Shown here in pieces: positions 38,028 to 51,652 of a DNA stretch of 64,000 nucleotides; positions within the stretch are counted from its first letter, which is position 1; every line of letters starts with the position of its first letter. Below the pieces are notes generated by a model. The model saw only the letters and a program-made list of their open reading frames with translations. It did no database searches and was not told where the DNA came from. Position numbers and translations under genes: made by a program. This DNA comes from Xanthomonas nasturtii (lineage in GTDB: Bacteria; Pseudomonadota; Gammaproteobacteria; Xanthomonadales; Xanthomonadaceae): positions 1 to 64,000 of the forward strand of contig NZ_LYMI01000089.1 of NCBI RefSeq assembly GCF_001660815.1. Direction: 5' to 3'.

Positions 38028-38095
38028 GCCTGCGGCGGTACCTTTCGACGAGGATTTGCAGGCCTCGTACGCTATGACCGCCGGTTTGTGGCAAA
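38028..38095 (-). ncRNA. Candidate small RNA upstream of the atp operon
   Basis: Proposed only from structure: a stem of GCCTGC/GCAGGC with an A/T-containing loop directly followed by the orphan terminator at 37987-38019. A weak -35-like TTGCCA lies at 38089-38094 (minus strand), but its -10 spacing is poor, so the 5' end is not fixed. The transcript would end near 37987. No known RNA family recognised. Confidence 0.3.
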
Positions 38096-38155
38096 GTTCC
38101 CTTCGCTGCGACAGCAGCGACGTGGTGCATTGCAACAAGTGATGGTCTCTGCCGG

Positions 38156-38185
38156 TTGTCTCGCAATTTGTCCCATTGCTATAAT
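38156..38185 (+). promoter_or_regulatory. Sigma-70 promoter of the atp operon
   Basis: TTGTCT (38156-38161), 18-bp spacer, perfect TATAAT (38180-38185). The start site would fall near 38192, about 53 bp before the atpI GTG. The only strong promoter-like sequence in the gap upstream of the operon. Confidence 0.7.
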
Positions 38186-38244
38186 TCCGCGGCTCGACGA
38201 GGCGCAACTGCGCTTCCCACTCATTCACACGTAAGGTAACCGTA

Positions 38245-38610
38245 GTGCTGAACTCCGTTGACGCGGGTCGGCGGTTGATGCTGCGCGCTGCGGTATATCC
38301 GCTTGCCGCTGTAGCTATAACCAGTCTGGGGTTGCTGTTGGTCGGGCCCCGTTACTCTGCCGGTCTGGCACTGACCGGGTTTGCGACGGTGCTGGGTGGT
38401 TGGGTCGCGGCACGTACCGCCCTGGGGGGCGGTATCCAGGCAGCGGGCATCGCCATGGTGCGGCTGATCCTGGCGATGGTGTTGAAGTGGGTGTTGGTAT
38501 TTGCGGCGTTGTCGTTGGGCTTTGCCCTGTGGCGGCTGCCTCCTCTGGCTCTGTTGGCGGGTATCGCCATCGGGTTGATTTTTCAGGTTCTGGCTCTGGC
38601 CAGGCGTTGA
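38245..38610 (+). CDS. atpI: ATP synthase assembly protein I
   Basis: A 121-residue membrane protein with four hydrophobic helices (about 15-38, 42-60, 68-95, 100-118). The first gene of the F1Fo operon; AtpI assists assembly of the c-ring. GTG start with AAGG about 8 bp upstream. Sequence conservation is low as usual for AtpI, so position in the operon is the main evidence. Confidence 0.88.
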   Translation: MLNSVDAGRRLMLRAAVYPLAAVAITSLGLLLVGPRYSAGLALTGFATVLGGWVAARTALGGGIQAAGIAMVRLILAMVLKWVLVFAALSLGFALWRLPPLALLAGIAIGLIFQVLALARR

Positions 38611-38635
38611 TTCGAACTTAAAGGGCTCCAGACAC

Positions 38636-39436
38636 ATGGCGGGCGAGGCAGCAACCCCTACCTCCTACATCCAGCATCACTTGCAGAACCTGGTCGTTCC
38701 GGTTCGCGATGGTGGCGGTACGTTTTGGACCATTCACGTCGACACCCTGGTCATGGCCGTGTTGATGGGCCTGGTCATGGTGCTGGCGTTCTGGACCGCG
38801 ACCCGCAATGCCACGGCCGGCGTGCCGGGCAAGTGGCAGGCATTCGTGGAAATCTGCCTGGAGTTCGTCGACCGCCAGGCCAAGGACACCTATCACGGCA
38901 GCAGCAAGCTGGTGACGCCGATCGCGATCACCATCTTCTTCTGGATCCTGTTGATGAACCTCATCAAGATGATCCCGGCCGACTTCATCGCCATTCCGCT
39001 GGGCTGGGCCGGTATCCACGCCTGGAAGCCGGTGCCGACCGCCGACGTCAACGCCACCTTGGGCATGTCGATCAGCGTGTTCTTCCTGATGATCGTGTTC
39101 TCGCTGCGCTCCAAGGGCGTGGGCGGCATGACCAAGGAATTCCTCACGGCGCCGTTCGGCAAGTGGATGATGCCGTTCAACCTGCTTCTGAACATCGTCG
39201 AGTGGCTGAGCAAGCCGATTTCGTTGGCGATGCGACTGTTCGGCAACATGTTCGGCGGCGAGATCGTCTTTCTGCTGATCTGGGTGCTGGGCGGTGCGGG
39301 CATCGCCGGCATGGTCGCTGGCGGCGTATTCGGCCTCGGCTGGATGCTGTTCCACCTGCTGGTGATTCCGCTGCAGGCCTTCATCTTCATGATGCTGTCG
39401 ATCGTGTATCTGAGCCTGGCCGAAGACAGTCACTGA
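38636..39436 (+). CDS. atpB: ATP synthase Fo subunit a
   Basis: A 266-residue inner-membrane half-channel subunit. SLAMRLFGNMFGGEIVFLLI carries the essential Arg (R of AMRLFGN) that releases protons from the c-ring; IPLQAFIFMMLSIVYLSLA is the last helix. The 26-bp gap to atpI and the 72-bp gap to atpE are simple. Confidence 0.97.
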   Translation: MAGEAATPTSYIQHHLQNLVVPVRDGGGTFWTIHVDTLVMAVLMGLVMVLAFWTATRNATAGVPGKWQAFVEICLEFVDRQAKDTYHGSSKLVTPIAITIFFWILLMNLIKMIPADFIAIPLGWAGIHAWKPVPTADVNATLGMSISVFFLMIVFSLRSKGVGGMTKEFLTAPFGKWMMPFNLLLNIVEWLSKPISLAMRLFGNMFGGEIVFLLIWVLGGAGIAGMVAGGVFGLGWMLFHLLVIPLQAFIFMMLSIVYLSLAEDSH

Positions 39437-39811
<375 letters not shown>

Positions 39812-39925
39812 TCCAGCGGTAGCAGGATGTGGATGCAGCCCCTGGCGGTTGCATCCGCGGATGAAGGCCGGAAAGCGTCGCCACTGCGGCGGCGCTTTCA
39901 CCCCTAAACAGCGATTGAGCGACCC

Positions 39926-40396
39926 ATGGATATCACTCTTACCATCTTTGCCCAGGCGTTGGCCTTCGCCGGTCTGATCTGGATCGTCGCGACCAAAATC
40001 TGGCCGCCGCTGCTGCAGGCGATCGAAGAGCGTCAGCAAAAGATCGCTGAAGGTCTGGCTGCCGCCGATCGCAGTCAGAAGGATCTGGCGCAGGCGCAGG
40101 AAAAGGTCAACGAAGCATTGAAAGACGCACGCACCAAGGCCAACGAGATCATCGACCAGGCCCATGCGCGCGCCAACCAGATCATCGAAGCGGCCAAGCA
40201 CGAGGCGATTGCCGAAGCCAACCGTCAGAAGGATCTGGCCCAGACCGAAATCGACGCATCTGCCACCCGTGCACGTGAAGAACTGCGCAAGCAGGTCTCG
40301 GTGCTGGCGGTCAGTGGCGCCGAAAAGCTGCTCAAGCGCGAAATCGATGCCAACGCCCACAAGGCGCTGCTCGACGAGCTGGCGGCGGAGATTTAA
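39926..40396 (+). CDS. atpF: ATP synthase Fo subunit b
   Basis: A 156-residue stator-stalk subunit: one N-terminal membrane helix (about 5-26, [20 protein letters not shown]) and a long charged coiled coil. Forms a dimer linking Fo with delta and alpha. Typical length. It ends 3 bp before atpH. Confidence 0.97.
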   Translation: MDITLTIFAQALAFAGLIWIVATKIWPPLLQAIEERQQKIAEGLAAADRSQKDLAQAQEKVNEALKDARTKANEIIDQAHARANQIIEAAKHEAIAEANRQKDLAQTEIDASATRAREELRKQVSVLAVSGAEKLLKREIDANAHKALLDELAAEI

Positions 40397-40399
40397 GCG

Positions 40400-40927
40400 A
40401 TGAGCCAGGCCCTCACACTTGCCCGTCCGTACGGCCGCGCCGCGTTTGCGATCGCGCGTGAGGGCGGTAGCTTCGCGCCCTGGTCCGATGCGCTGGCGTT
40501 TTCGGCGCAGGTGGCCGGCGACCCGCGCGTGGCCGCATTGCTGCTCAACCCGGCCTTGCGCCAGGAACAGGCGGTGACGTTGCTGGCGCCGCCGCAGGCA
40601 GGCGAGGACTACCTGCGTTTCCTCGGCGTGCTTGCCGGTGCGCAGCGGCTGTCGCTGCTGCCGGAAGTTGCAGGCCTGTACGAACAACTGCGCGCCGATG
40701 CCGAACACGTCGTCAAGGCGACGGTGACCTCGGCCGCTGCAATGAGCCAGACCGAACTGGACACGATCGCTGCTGCGCTGAAGAAGCGCTTCGGCCGCGA
40801 AGTGGACATCACCACGGCAGTCGATGCGTCGCTGATCGGCGGCGCGGTGATCGACACCGGCGACGTGGTCATCGACGGCTCGCTGAAGGGCAAGCTCGCG
40901 CGTCTGCAAAGCTCGCTCGCCCACTGA
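40400..40927 (+). CDS. atpH: ATP synthase F1 subunit delta
   Basis: A 175-residue stalk subunit: [20 protein letters not shown] starts the conserved N-terminal helical domain, and [20 protein letters not shown] (SLKGKL follows) is the C-terminal signature. Binds alpha and b. The ATG lies 3 bp after the atpF stop, so translation is probably coupled. Confidence 0.97.
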   Translation: MSQALTLARPYGRAAFAIAREGGSFAPWSDALAFSAQVAGDPRVAALLLNPALRQEQAVTLLAPPQAGEDYLRFLGVLAGAQRLSLLPEVAGLYEQLRADAEHVVKATVTSAAAMSQTELDTIAAALKKRFGREVDITTAVDASLIGGAVIDTGDVVIDGSLKGKLARLQSSLAH

Positions 40928-40974
40928 ATTCACATAAACGCATGGCCCTCGCGGCCGGCACCTAGGACTGAACG

Positions 40975-42522
40975 ATGGCAACCACGCTCAACCCCTCCGA
41001 AATCAGCGACCTGATCAAGACCCGCATCGAAGCGGTCAAGCTGTCCGCAGAGTCGCGCAACGAAGGCTCCGTGACCAGCGTGTCCGACGGCATCGTGCGC
41101 ATCTTCGGCCTGGCCGACGTGATGCAGGGCGAAATGATCGAACTGCCGAACAACACGTTCGCGCTTGCACTGAACCTGGAGCGCGATTCGGTCGGCGCCG
41201 TGGTGCTGGGCGATTACGAAAACCTGCGCGAAGGCGACGTGGCCAAGACCACCGGCCGCATCCTGGAAGTGCCGGTGGGTCCGGAGCTGCTGGGTCGCGT
41301 GGTCAACGCACTGGGCGAGCCGATCGACGGCAAGGGCCCGCTGGGCGCCACCCAGACCGCACCCGTGGAGCGCGTTGCGCCCGGCGTGATCTGGCGCAAG
41401 TCGGTCGACCAGCCGGTGCAGACCGGTTACAAGTCGGTCGATGCGATGATCCCGATCGGCCGTGGCCAGCGCGAGCTGGTCATCGGCGACCGTCAGACCG
41501 GCAAGACCGCGCTGGCGATCGATGCGGTGATCAACCAGAAGGGCACCGGCATCAAGTGCGTGTACGTGGCGATCGGCCAGAAGGCCTCGACCGTTGCCAA
41601 CATCGTGCGCAAGCTCGAAGAAAACGGCGCGCTGGCGCACACCGTGGTGGTGGCTGCGACCGCGTCCGAATCGGCCGCGATGCAGTACATCAGCCCGTAT
41701 GCCGGCTGCACCATGGGCGAGTACTTCATGGACCGCGGCGAAGACGCCCTGATCGTGTACGACGATCTGTCCAAGCAGGCCGTGGCCTATCGCCAGATCT
41801 CGCTGCTGCTCAAGCGCCCGCCGGGCCGCGAGGCCTATCCGGGCGACGTGTTCTATCTGCACTCCCGCCTGCTCGAGCGCGCTGCACGCGTGTCCGAGGA
41901 ATACGTGGAAAAGTTCACCAACGGTGCGGTGACCGGCAAGACCGGCTCGCTGACCGCGCTGCCGATCATCGAAACGCAGGCCGGCGACGTCTCTGCCTTC
42001 GTGCCGACCAATGTGATCTCGATCACCGACGGCCAGATCTTCCTGGAAACCGACCTGTTCAATGCCGGTATCCGTCCGGCCGTGAACGCCGGTATCTCGG
42101 TGTCGCGCGTCGGTGGTGCAGCCCAGACCAAGATCATCAAGAAGCTGTCCGGCGGCATCCGTATCTCGCTGGCGCAGTACCGTGAGCTGGCCGCGTTCGC
42201 GCAGTTCGCCTCGGACCTGGACGAAGCCACCCGCAAGCAGCTCGAGCGCGGCCAGCGCGTCACCGAGCTGATGAAGCAGAAGCAGTACGCGCCGATGTCC
42301 ATCGCCAACCAGGCGCTGTCGATCTACGCCGTCAACGAGGGTTACCTCGATGACGTGCCGGTCAACAAGCTGCTGGCGTTCGAAGAAGGCCTGCACGCCC
42401 ACTTCGCCAACACCCAGGGTGAGTTGGTCAGCAAGATCAACAGCACCGGCAGTTGGGACAACGACATCGAAGCCAGCTTCAAGAAGGGCATCGAAGAGTT
42501 CAAGACCACGGGTAGCTGGTAA
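40975..42522 (+). CDS. atpA: ATP synthase F1 subunit alpha
   Basis: A 515-residue non-catalytic nucleotide-binding subunit. P-loop GDRQTGKTA (171-179); [20 protein letters not shown] near the C-terminus. Standard length. The next gap (to atpG) contains a large inverted repeat. Confidence 0.98.
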   Translation: MATTLNPSEISDLIKTRIEAVKLSAESRNEGSVTSVSDGIVRIFGLADVMQGEMIELPNNTFALALNLERDSVGAVVLGDYENLREGDVAKTTGRILEVPVGPELLGRVVNALGEPIDGKGPLGATQTAPVERVAPGVIWRKSVDQPVQTGYKSVDAMIPIGRGQRELVIGDRQTGKTALAIDAVINQKGTGIKCVYVAIGQKASTVANIVRKLEENGALAHTVVVAATASESAAMQYISPYAGCTMGEYFMDRGEDALIVYDDLSKQAVAYRQISLLLKRPPGREAYPGDVFYLHSRLLERAARVSEEYVEKFTNGAVTGKTGSLTALPIIETQAGDVSAFVPTNVISITDGQIFLETDLFNAGIRPAVNAGISVSRVGGAAQTKIIKKLSGGIRISLAQYRELAAFAQFASDLDEATRKQLERGQRVTELMKQKQYAPMSIANQALSIYAVNEGYLDDVPVNKLLAFEEGLHAHFANTQGELVSKINSTGSWDNDIEASFKKGIEEFKTTGSW

Positions 42523-42526
42523 GAGC

Positions 42527-42659
42527 CGGGACCCGGGACCGGGGACCGGGGACCCGCGCAAGCGGAGTCCTCAGGTCCACCGACCCAGGTGCCAGGAAAC
42601 AACAACGACGCGTGATTGCGGTGCCCTTCCGGGTCCCGGGTCCCGGGTCCCGAGTCCCG
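42527..42659. repeat. Large inverted repeat between atpA and atpG
   Basis: GGGACCCGGGACCGGGGACC and following GGGGACCCG (42527-42555) face CCGGGTCCCGGGTCCCGGGT and following CCCGAGTCCCG (42629-42659). Each arm is itself a tandem array of about 7-bp units and the arms pair over nearly 30 bp with a 73-base loop. It begins 5 bp after the atpA stop and ends 10 bp before the atpG ATG. Confidence 0.9.
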
Positions 42660-42669
42660 AGAAGAGATA

Positions 42670-43533
42670 ATGGCAGGCGGACGCGAAATCAAAACCAAGA
42701 TCAAGAGCGTGCAGAACACCCGCAAGGTGACGCGCGCGCTCGAAATGGTCTCGGCCTCCAAGATCCGCAAGGCGCAAGAGCGCATGAAGACCTCGCGTCC
42801 GTATGCGCAGGCCATGAAGCAGGTGATCGGGCATCTGGCACAGGCCAGCACCGATTTCCAGCATCCGTTCCTGGTCGAGCGTGAGCAGGTCAAGCGGGTC
42901 GGTTACATCGTGATCTCTTCCGACCGCGGCCTGGCCGGCGGCCTGAACAACAACCTGTTCCGCAAGATGCTGGGCGAAGTGCGCCCGTGGCAGGACACCG
43001 GCGCCGAGATCGACGTGGTGACCATCGGGCAGAAGGCCTCGGCGTTCTTCCGTCGCATCAAGGTCAACATGGTCGGCAGCGTGACCCACCTGGGCGACAG
43101 CCCGCAGGTGGAACAGCTGATCGGCGTGATCAAGGTGATGATCGATGCCTTCATCGAGGGCAAGGTGGACCGTGTGTATCTGGTCTACAACCGCTTCGTG
43201 AACACGATGACGCAGAAGGCCAGCTTCGACCAACTGCTGCCGCTGCCGGCCGCCGAGCACAAGGTGGCCCACCACGATTGGGACTACCTGTACGAACCCG
43301 ATGCCGCGACCGTGCTGGAGCATGTGATGACGCGTTACATCGAGTCGCTGGTGTACCAGGCCGTGCTGGAAAACGTGGCCTCCGAACATGCCGCGCGCAT
43401 GGTGGCGATGAAGGCCGCCAGCGACAACGCCAACAAGATGATCGGCACCCTGCAACTGGTCTATAACAAGGCACGTCAGGCGGCGATCACCCAGGAAATT
43501 TCGGAAATCGTCAGCGGCGCGGCCGCCGTCTAA
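42670..43533 (+). CDS. atpG: ATP synthase F1 subunit gamma
   Basis: A 287-residue rotor shaft subunit. The N-terminal coiled-coil helix begins [20 protein letters not shown] and the C-terminal helix ends [20 protein letters not shown]. Standard length. The start at 42670 is preceded by GAAGAG. Flanked on both sides by hairpin-forming repeats. Confidence 0.97.
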
Positions 43534-45084
<1,551 letters not shown>

Positions 45085-45088
45085 CAGC

Positions 45089-45205
45089 CGGGATTTGGCA
45101 TTCGGGATTAGGTACGGCGGGTGAGCTGGGTGCGGGAACGAGGTGAGTGGTCACAGCGAAAGCTGCGGTTGCTAATCCCGAATCCCGAATCCCCAATCCC
45201 CGCCT
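45089..45205. repeat. Inverted G-rich repeat between atpD and atpC
   Basis: CCGGGATTTGGCATTCGGGA (45091 on) faces CTAATCCCGAATCCCGAATC and CCCAATCCCC (45173-45202). The arms pair imperfectly over about 22 bp with a 60-base loop. It begins 5 bp after the atpD stop and ends about 20 bp before the atpC start. Confidence 0.8.
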
Positions 45206-45221
45206 CACAACGTGAGGCAGC

Positions 45222-45644
45222 ATGAGCACTATCCGTTGCGACATCGTCAGCGCCGAGAAGGAAATCTTCCACGGTGAGGCGACGCTGGTCGTGGCCACCG
45301 GCGAGTTGGGCGAGCTGGGCATTGCGCCCAAGCACGCGCCGCTGATCACGCGCCTGAAGCCGGGCAAGGTGGTGGTGACCACCGCCAGCGGCGAACAGCT
45401 GGACTTCGCCATTTCCGGGGGCATCCTGGAAGTGCAGCCGCAGGTGGTGACCATCCTGGTCGACACCGCGGTGCGTGCGCAGGACATCGACGAGGCGGCC
45501 GTGCGCAAGGTCAAGGAAGAAGCCGAGCGGCTGCTGGCCAACCGTGGCGACACGGTGGACGTGGCCCAGGCACAGCGTCAGCTGGCCGAGGCGACGGTTC
45601 AGCTGCAGGCGCTGGAGCGCTTGCGTCGTAACCTCAAGCACTGA
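45222..45644 (+). CDS. atpC: ATP synthase F1 subunit epsilon
   Basis: A 140-residue regulator of F1. The N-terminal beta-sandwich ([40 protein letters not shown]) is followed by the two-helix C-terminal domain (about 90-140) that can block rotation. Standard length. Last gene of the operon; a terminator lies 80 bp downstream. Confidence 0.97.
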   Translation: MSTIRCDIVSAEKEIFHGEATLVVATGELGELGIAPKHAPLITRLKPGKVVVTTASGEQLDFAISGGILEVQPQVVTILVDTAVRAQDIDEAAVRKVKEEAERLLANRGDTVDVAQAQRQLAEATVQLQALERLRRNLKH

Positions 45645-45724
45645 GCGATTGCCTGTCGATTGCGCAGCCTGTTGATGGGGCGCGCACCGCAAGCAGCTGC
45701 AAGATCACTTGCAGATAAAGAACG

Positions 45725-45760
45725 TCGAAACGCCGACCCTGTGTCGGCGTTTTCGTTTTT
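45725..45760 (+). terminator. Terminator of the atp operon
   Basis: CGAAACGCCGACC pairs with the GTCGGCGTTTTCG arm around CCTGT, followed by TTTTT. A strong stem and T-run that ends the atpIBEFHAGDC transcript 80 bp past atpC. Confidence 0.85.
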
Positions 45761-45881
45761 GGAGATTCGCCGGCGGCTCCGCGAATTGGCCGCAGCGCGC
45801 GGCAGGCACACTGCGTGGCTTGGCGCACATGCCCGGCGGTGGGGCGTGGCAAGCTTGCCCAGGCACGTTGAGGAACACGGT

Positions 45882-46451
45882 ATGACCCGTTCGATCGATG
45901 GCATTCGCGCTTACATGGTGACCGGCCTGCTGGCCGCCGCGCTGCTGGGCTGTGCACTTCCGGCACGTAGCCAGCCGCCGCTGGAGCGGTTACTGGATCG
46001 CATCGTGCAGCGCAACGCCATTGGCGATGCGGTTGCGTTGAGCAAGTGGGACAGCGGCAAGCCGGTGCTGGATCAGGCGCGCGAGGCGGCGGTGCTGCAA
46101 AGCGTGCGCGACCAGGCGCCGGCGCGTGGGCTGGATGCCGACGATGCGGCGCGTTTTTTTGGTGCGCAGATCGAAGCCAACAAATCGGTGCAGTACGCGT
46201 TGCTGCACCACTGGCACGAACGCGGGCGCGCGCCAGACACCGCCCGTCCGGATCTCACCGCGCTGCGCACACGCCTGGATCAACTGCAGGGCGAACTGCT
46301 CGATGCGCTGGCCGAGGTTGCGTCAGCGCGCAGCGCGCCCGACTGCCCGGCCAGTACCGCGCGTGCAGCGGCGCATTACGCCACGCAATGGCAGCTGGAC
46401 GCGTTGCATCGCGCGGCGCTGCTACGCAGCCTGGGCGACTTTTGCCACTGA
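45882..46451 (+). CDS. Secreted chorismate mutase, AroQ-gamma type
   Basis: A 189-residue precursor with signal peptide (residues 1-30, TGLLAAALLGCALPARS). The mature all-helical domain contains RIVQRNAIGDAVALSKWDSG (Arg and Lys of the active site) and ARFFGAQIEANKSVQYALLH, matching periplasmic/secreted AroQ-gamma enzymes that turn chorismate into prephenate. Such a protein from rice-pathogenic Xanthomonas has been described as secreted and linked to virulence. The start at 45882 is chosen for the signal; it has no pathway partner next to it. A Cys at residue 24 could allow lipidation instead. Confidence 0.85.
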   Translation: MTRSIDGIRAYMVTGLLAAALLGCALPARSQPPLERLLDRIVQRNAIGDAVALSKWDSGKPVLDQAREAAVLQSVRDQAPARGLDADDAARFFGAQIEANKSVQYALLHHWHERGRAPDTARPDLTALRTRLDQLQGELLDALAEVASARSAPDCPASTARAAAHYATQWQLDALHRAALLRSLGDFCH

Positions 46452-46640
46452 TCTGCTGCAGTGGGTGTGGTCTGCGATGCCCCGCTCGCTGTCGTGAGCT
46501 AGAGCGCGGCTGACCAACCGTAGCGAGCGCTTGCCTGGTGGTGAGTGCGGCGGTGCTGTCGGCCGCGTCTTGGTGGACGTCGTCAGGCGTCCAGGTCGAA
46601 CACTGAGTGTGTGAGGGATCGCGGCCTGCGCATGCCTTGC

Positions 46641-47024
46641 TCAGCGATACACCACATGCCGGCCGAGGAAGAACGACACCAACGCCAGCCCGCCTTCGAC
46701 CAGTGGTTTCGCCAGCCAGGCCTGACGCAGGCCGAGCAGATCCACCGTGGTCGACAGCAGCCAGGTGCTGATCAGCGTGAGCGCCAGCCACATCAGCGCA
46801 AAGCGGCGGAAGCGTTGCCAGCCCAGCCGCGCATCGCCTTGCTGGGCGAAGGTGTAGCGGCCATTGAGCCAGAAGCCGAGCATGGCGCCGCTGATGCGTC
46901 CAAGCAGATTGGCGGGCACCGCAGGCATGCCTGCGGCAGTGGCGGCAATGAAGATGCCGCAATCCACGGCCAGCTGCAGGGCGCCAATCATCATGAACTG
47001 GCTGCCTTGGCGGAACAGACTCAT
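46641..47024 (-). CDS. GtrA-family membrane protein
   Basis: A 127-residue protein with four membrane helices (about 12-30, 38-55, 72-92, 104-122). FMMIGALQLAVDCGIFIAAT and GFWLNGRYTF are GtrA signatures. GtrA-like proteins are thought to flip undecaprenyl-linked sugars or assist polysaccharide decoration. No glycosyltransferase partner is adjacent. Convergent with the chorismate mutase gene and divergent from glmU. Confidence 0.85.
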   Translation of the reverse strand: MSLFRQGSQFMMIGALQLAVDCGIFIAATAAGMPAVPANLLGRISGAMLGFWLNGRYTFAQQGDARLGWQRFRRFALMWLALTLISTWLLSTTVDLLGLRQAWLAKPLVEGGLALVSFFLGRHVVYR

Positions 47025-47313
47025 GGGTGTGTGAGCGAAGAAGGGGCGCCCATCCTAGCCGCACTGAGCGCAGCCAACCAAACAACCGCGTTCGCTGCCA
47101 GGCAGGTGCGGCCGGTGATCGGTGCGGCATGTACCACGCGCACACGCCGGTGATGAGCACGCCGTCCACGCCCGCCTGAACACTGCTCGCCAGGTGTTGT
47201 CAGCCGCAGTGACGCGCAAACGCTGCCGTCGCAGACGAACGCTGCATCAGGGCAACGACGCGACGGAGGCGCAGCGACTAGAATTTAGCCATCTATCCGT
47301 CTGGAATCTCTTG

Positions 47314-48678
47314 ATGACCCTGCCCCTGCACGTTGTGATCCTGGCCGCGGGCGAGGGCAAGCGCATGCGCTCGTCCCTGCCCAAGGTGCTGCAACCGCTG
47401 GCGGGCCAGCCGATGCTGGCGCATGTGATCGCCACGGCGCGTCAGCTGCAGCCGGCAGCGATCCATATCGTGTACGGGCATGGCGGCGATCAGGTGCAGG
47501 CAGCATTCGCCGGTCAAGGCGATCTGCAGTGGGCCGAGCAGCGCGACCAGCTGGGCACCGGGCATGCGGTGCAGCAGGCGATGCCTGCGATTCCCGACGC
47601 GGCGACGGTGCTGGTGTTGTATGGCGATGTTCCGCTGATCCGCAGCGAGAGCTTGCTGCAGTTGCTGCATGCACCGGGCCGGATGGCGGTGCTGGTGGCC
47701 GAACTGGCCAACCCCAGCGGCTACGGGCGGATCCTGCGCGATGCCGAAGGCAAGGTTGCCGCCATCGTCGAACAGAAGGACGCCAACGACGAACAGCGCC
47801 GTGTTCGCACCATCAATACCGGCATCCTCACCGCCGAATCGACCGCGCTGCGCCGCTGGCTGGCTGGCCTGTCCAACAACAATGCGCAGGGCGAGTTCTA
47901 TCTGACCGATGTATTTGCCAGCGCCGCCGCCGATTTCACTCCGGCCGACATGGTGCACGTGGCCGACCCGCAGGACGTGGAAGGTGCCAACGACCCGTGG
48001 CAACTCGCCCAGCTCGAACGTGCTTGGCAGCTGCGCGCTGCGCGTGCGCTGTGCCTGCAGGGCGTGCGCATGGCTGACCCGGCGCGGGTGGAGCAGCGCG
48101 GCAGCGTGCAGGTGGGACGCGATGTGCAGCTGGATATCGATGTGATTCTGGAAGGCGATGTGACGCTGGGCGACGGCGTGGTGATCGGCCCGTTCGTACG
48201 GCTGCGCGATGTGACCCTGGGTGCCGGCACGCAGGTGCGCGCGCACTGCGATCTGGAAGGCGTGATCACCGAAGGCGCGGTGCAGATCGGCCCGTTCGCG
48301 CGCTTGCGCCCCGGCACCGTGTTGGCCGATGGCGTGCATATCGGCAACTTCGTGGAGACCAAGAAGGTCACGATGGGCGTGGGCAGCAAGGCCAACCACC
48401 TCACCTACCTGGGCGATGCGGTGATCGGCAGCAAGGTGAACATCGGCGCCGGCACCATCACCTGCAACTACGACGGGGTGAACAAGTCGCAGACCACCAT
48501 TGGCGACGGCGCGTTCGTCGGCTCCAACAGCGCACTGGTGGCGCCGATCGCCGTCGGTGCCAAGGCCACCATCGGTGCGGGCTCGGTGATCACCCGCGAT
48601 GCGCCGGCGGGCCAGCTCAGTGTGACGCGTGCGCGGCAGACGGTGATCGAAGGCTGGGAGCGGCCGACCAAAAAATAG
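47314..48678 (+). CDS. glmU: Bifunctional GlcNAc-1-P uridyltransferase/GlcN-1-P acetyltransferase
   Basis: A 454-residue cytoplasmic enzyme making UDP-GlcNAc for peptidoglycan and LPS. The N-terminal nucleotidyltransferase has [20 protein letters not shown]; the C-terminal left-handed beta-helix (about 250-454) has hexapeptide repeats and [27 protein letters not shown]. The start at 47314 gives normal length. In enterics glmU is directly followed by glmS; here an inverted efflux/two-component operon lies between them. Confidence 0.97.
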   Translation: MTLPLHVVILAAGEGKRMRSSLPKVLQPLAGQPMLAHVIATARQLQPAAIHIVYGHGGDQVQAAFAGQGDLQWAEQRDQLGTGHAVQQAMPAIPDAATVLVLYGDVPLIRSESLLQLLHAPGRMAVLVAELANPSGYGRILRDAEGKVAAIVEQKDANDEQRRVRTINTGILTAESTALRRWLAGLSNNNAQGEFYLTDVFASAAADFTPADMVHVADPQDVEGANDPWQLAQLERAWQLRAARALCLQGVRMADPARVEQRGSVQVGRDVQLDIDVILEGDVTLGDGVVIGPFVRLRDVTLGAGTQVRAHCDLEGVITEGAVQIGPFARLRPGTVLADGVHIGNFVETKKVTMGVGSKANHLTYLGDAVIGSKVNIGAGTITCNYDGVNKSQTTIGDGAFVGSNSALVAPIAVGAKATIGAGSVITRDAPAGQLSVTRARQTVIEGWERPTKK

Positions 48679-48803
48679 GCCGCATCGCCGGCGGTGTGAC
48701 CCGTCGGACGCGTGCGCTAGCCCGGCCGTTCTCAGCTGAGGCGTTGAGGCTGCTGGCCACCTCGACGCGGCTCAGCAGCGGCGATGCCACCCCGCATTGA
48801 ATG

Positions 48804-48882
48804 TGTAGGAGCGCCTCTGGGCGCGACAGGGATTTACGGGGATTCACTGGTAATGTCGCTCGCGCCTGGGGGGCGCTCCTGC
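48804..48882. repeat. REP-like palindromic element
   Basis: GTAGGAGCGCC...GGGCGCGAC on the left and GTCGCTCGCGCC...GGCGCTCCTGC on the right form two nested complementary arms around GGGATTTACGGGGATTCACT. GTAGGAGCG-headed elements are common REP-like repeats in Pseudomonas and Xanthomonas. It sits between the convergent glmU and sensor-kinase genes. Confidence 0.7.
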
Positions 48883-48956
48883 GACGTGCGTGAGGCTGGT
48901 AGTCGGATGCAACACACGCTGCGTTGATCCCAAGCCTGAGCGCGACGCTGTCTTTA

Positions 48957-50308
48957 CTAGGCCAACGGCAGCAACACGGTCACGCACAACCCGCCGTGTT
49001 CGCGGTTATGCAGCGAGATGCGCCCGCTATGCGCTTCGGCGATTTCGCGGGTCAGTGCGAGGCCAAGACCTGTGCCATTGCGCTTGGTCGAATAGAACGG
49101 CATCAGCGCGTTGTGCAGCACAGCCTCGTTCATGCCATTGCCGCGGTCGAGCACTTCGATGCGCAGCCACTGCGGCAGGCGCGTGACCCGTACGGCCACG
49201 TCGCTGTTGGGCGGCTGTGCTTCGCTGCAGGCTTCGTGCGCATTTTTCAGCAGATTGAGCAGCGCCTGCTCGATCTGCGCTGCATCGATCCGGCCGGAGA
49301 CATCGGTGAGCGTGCCATGCACCTGAAACGGAATCTGTTGCTGCAGGCGCTGCAGAAACGGCGCCCACTCGATGGTCTGCAGCTGCGGCTGCGGCAACTT
49401 TGCGAAGCGCGCATAGCCGCGGATGAAGCCTTCCAGATGGCGCGCACGTTCTTCGATGGTTTCGAACACGGTACCCAGCCGATCGGTGCGTTCGCGGCGC
49501 AGCAGCTCGGCGCCGGAATGCGCCAGCGAGGTGATCGGAGCCAGCGAGTTGTTCAATTCGTGGCTGATCACGCGGATGACCTTTTTCCACGTCTGCACTT
49601 CCTGGCGGCGCAGTTCGGCCGTCAACGTGCGGATCAACACTAGTTCGTGGCCGCGCCCATTGAGATGAAAACTGCGCCGCGACAGGTGGTAGATCTGCTC
49701 GTCCTCCTCGTCATCGCCGTCTTCGCGCACCGCGAACAGACAGTCCCCGCCGCGTGCCATGGCGTCGCGCAATTCGTTGGGCATGCGGCTGAGCACATCG
49801 TCCAGATGCTGGCCTTCGAGCTTGCGTCCGTCGTACAGCAGTTTGCGTGCGGCGTAGTTGGAAAACCCGATCCGCCGCACGCCATCGCCGCCGGCGACCA
49901 CCAGCAGCATCGCGACCGGCGTGTTTTGCAGCATGGTGTCCAGCATCAGTTCGCGCTGCACCAGATTGCTGCGCTGCGCACGCAGGACATCGCCAAGTTC
50001 GGCATGCGCCTGCACCAGTTGCGCCAGTTCGTCGTTGCCGCGCCAGTACACACCGAAGTTGTACTCACCATCGCGGTAGCTGCTGGTGGTGCCGGCCAGC
50101 GCACGAAACAGCGAGCGCATCGGCGCGGTGGCGCGGCTGAGGCTGAACCACATCGCTGCCAGCAGAACCACGGCCGAAATCGCGGCCACCTGCCAGCCGC
50201 GGTCCAGCCAATAAGCCATGAACCACGGCAAGGCCGCAGCCAGCGCGAGCACCGGCAACAAGCGGAGAAACAGCGAAAAGGTGAAGGAGCGGTTCCACAT
50301 ACGCAGGC

Positions 50309-50312
<4 letters not shown>
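48957..50312 (-). CDS. NtrY-like sensor histidine kinase
   Basis: A 451-residue kinase with two N-terminal membrane helices (about 14-33 and 41-58) and almost no periplasmic loop, so it probably senses within the membrane. A HAMP/PAS-like region (60-225) leads to HisKA with His251 (VISHELNNSLAPITSL, the NtrB/NtrY form of the H-box), NLLKNAHEA and GTGLGLALT. An acidic insert (DGDDEEDEQ) lies near 200. Its start overlaps the stop of the sigma-54 response regulator by 4 bp, marking it as the cognate kinase. Confidence 0.9.

Positions 50313-51652
<1,340 letters not shown>

Larger units (their letters stand above)
37714..38244. other. 531-bp intergenic region upstream of the atp operon
   Basis: No protein gene is supported. 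It holds the promoter of the outer-membrane gene (minus), the atp promoter (38156-38185), and on the minus strand an orphan terminator-like hairpin (37987-38019) with another stem just upstream. These signs suggest a small RNA gene here. Confidence 0.5.

Noticed and set aside
37809-38234. Plus-strand frame of 141 codons in the atp upstream region
   Set aside because: It overlaps the atp promoter and the orphan terminator and shows no protein-like conservation pattern.
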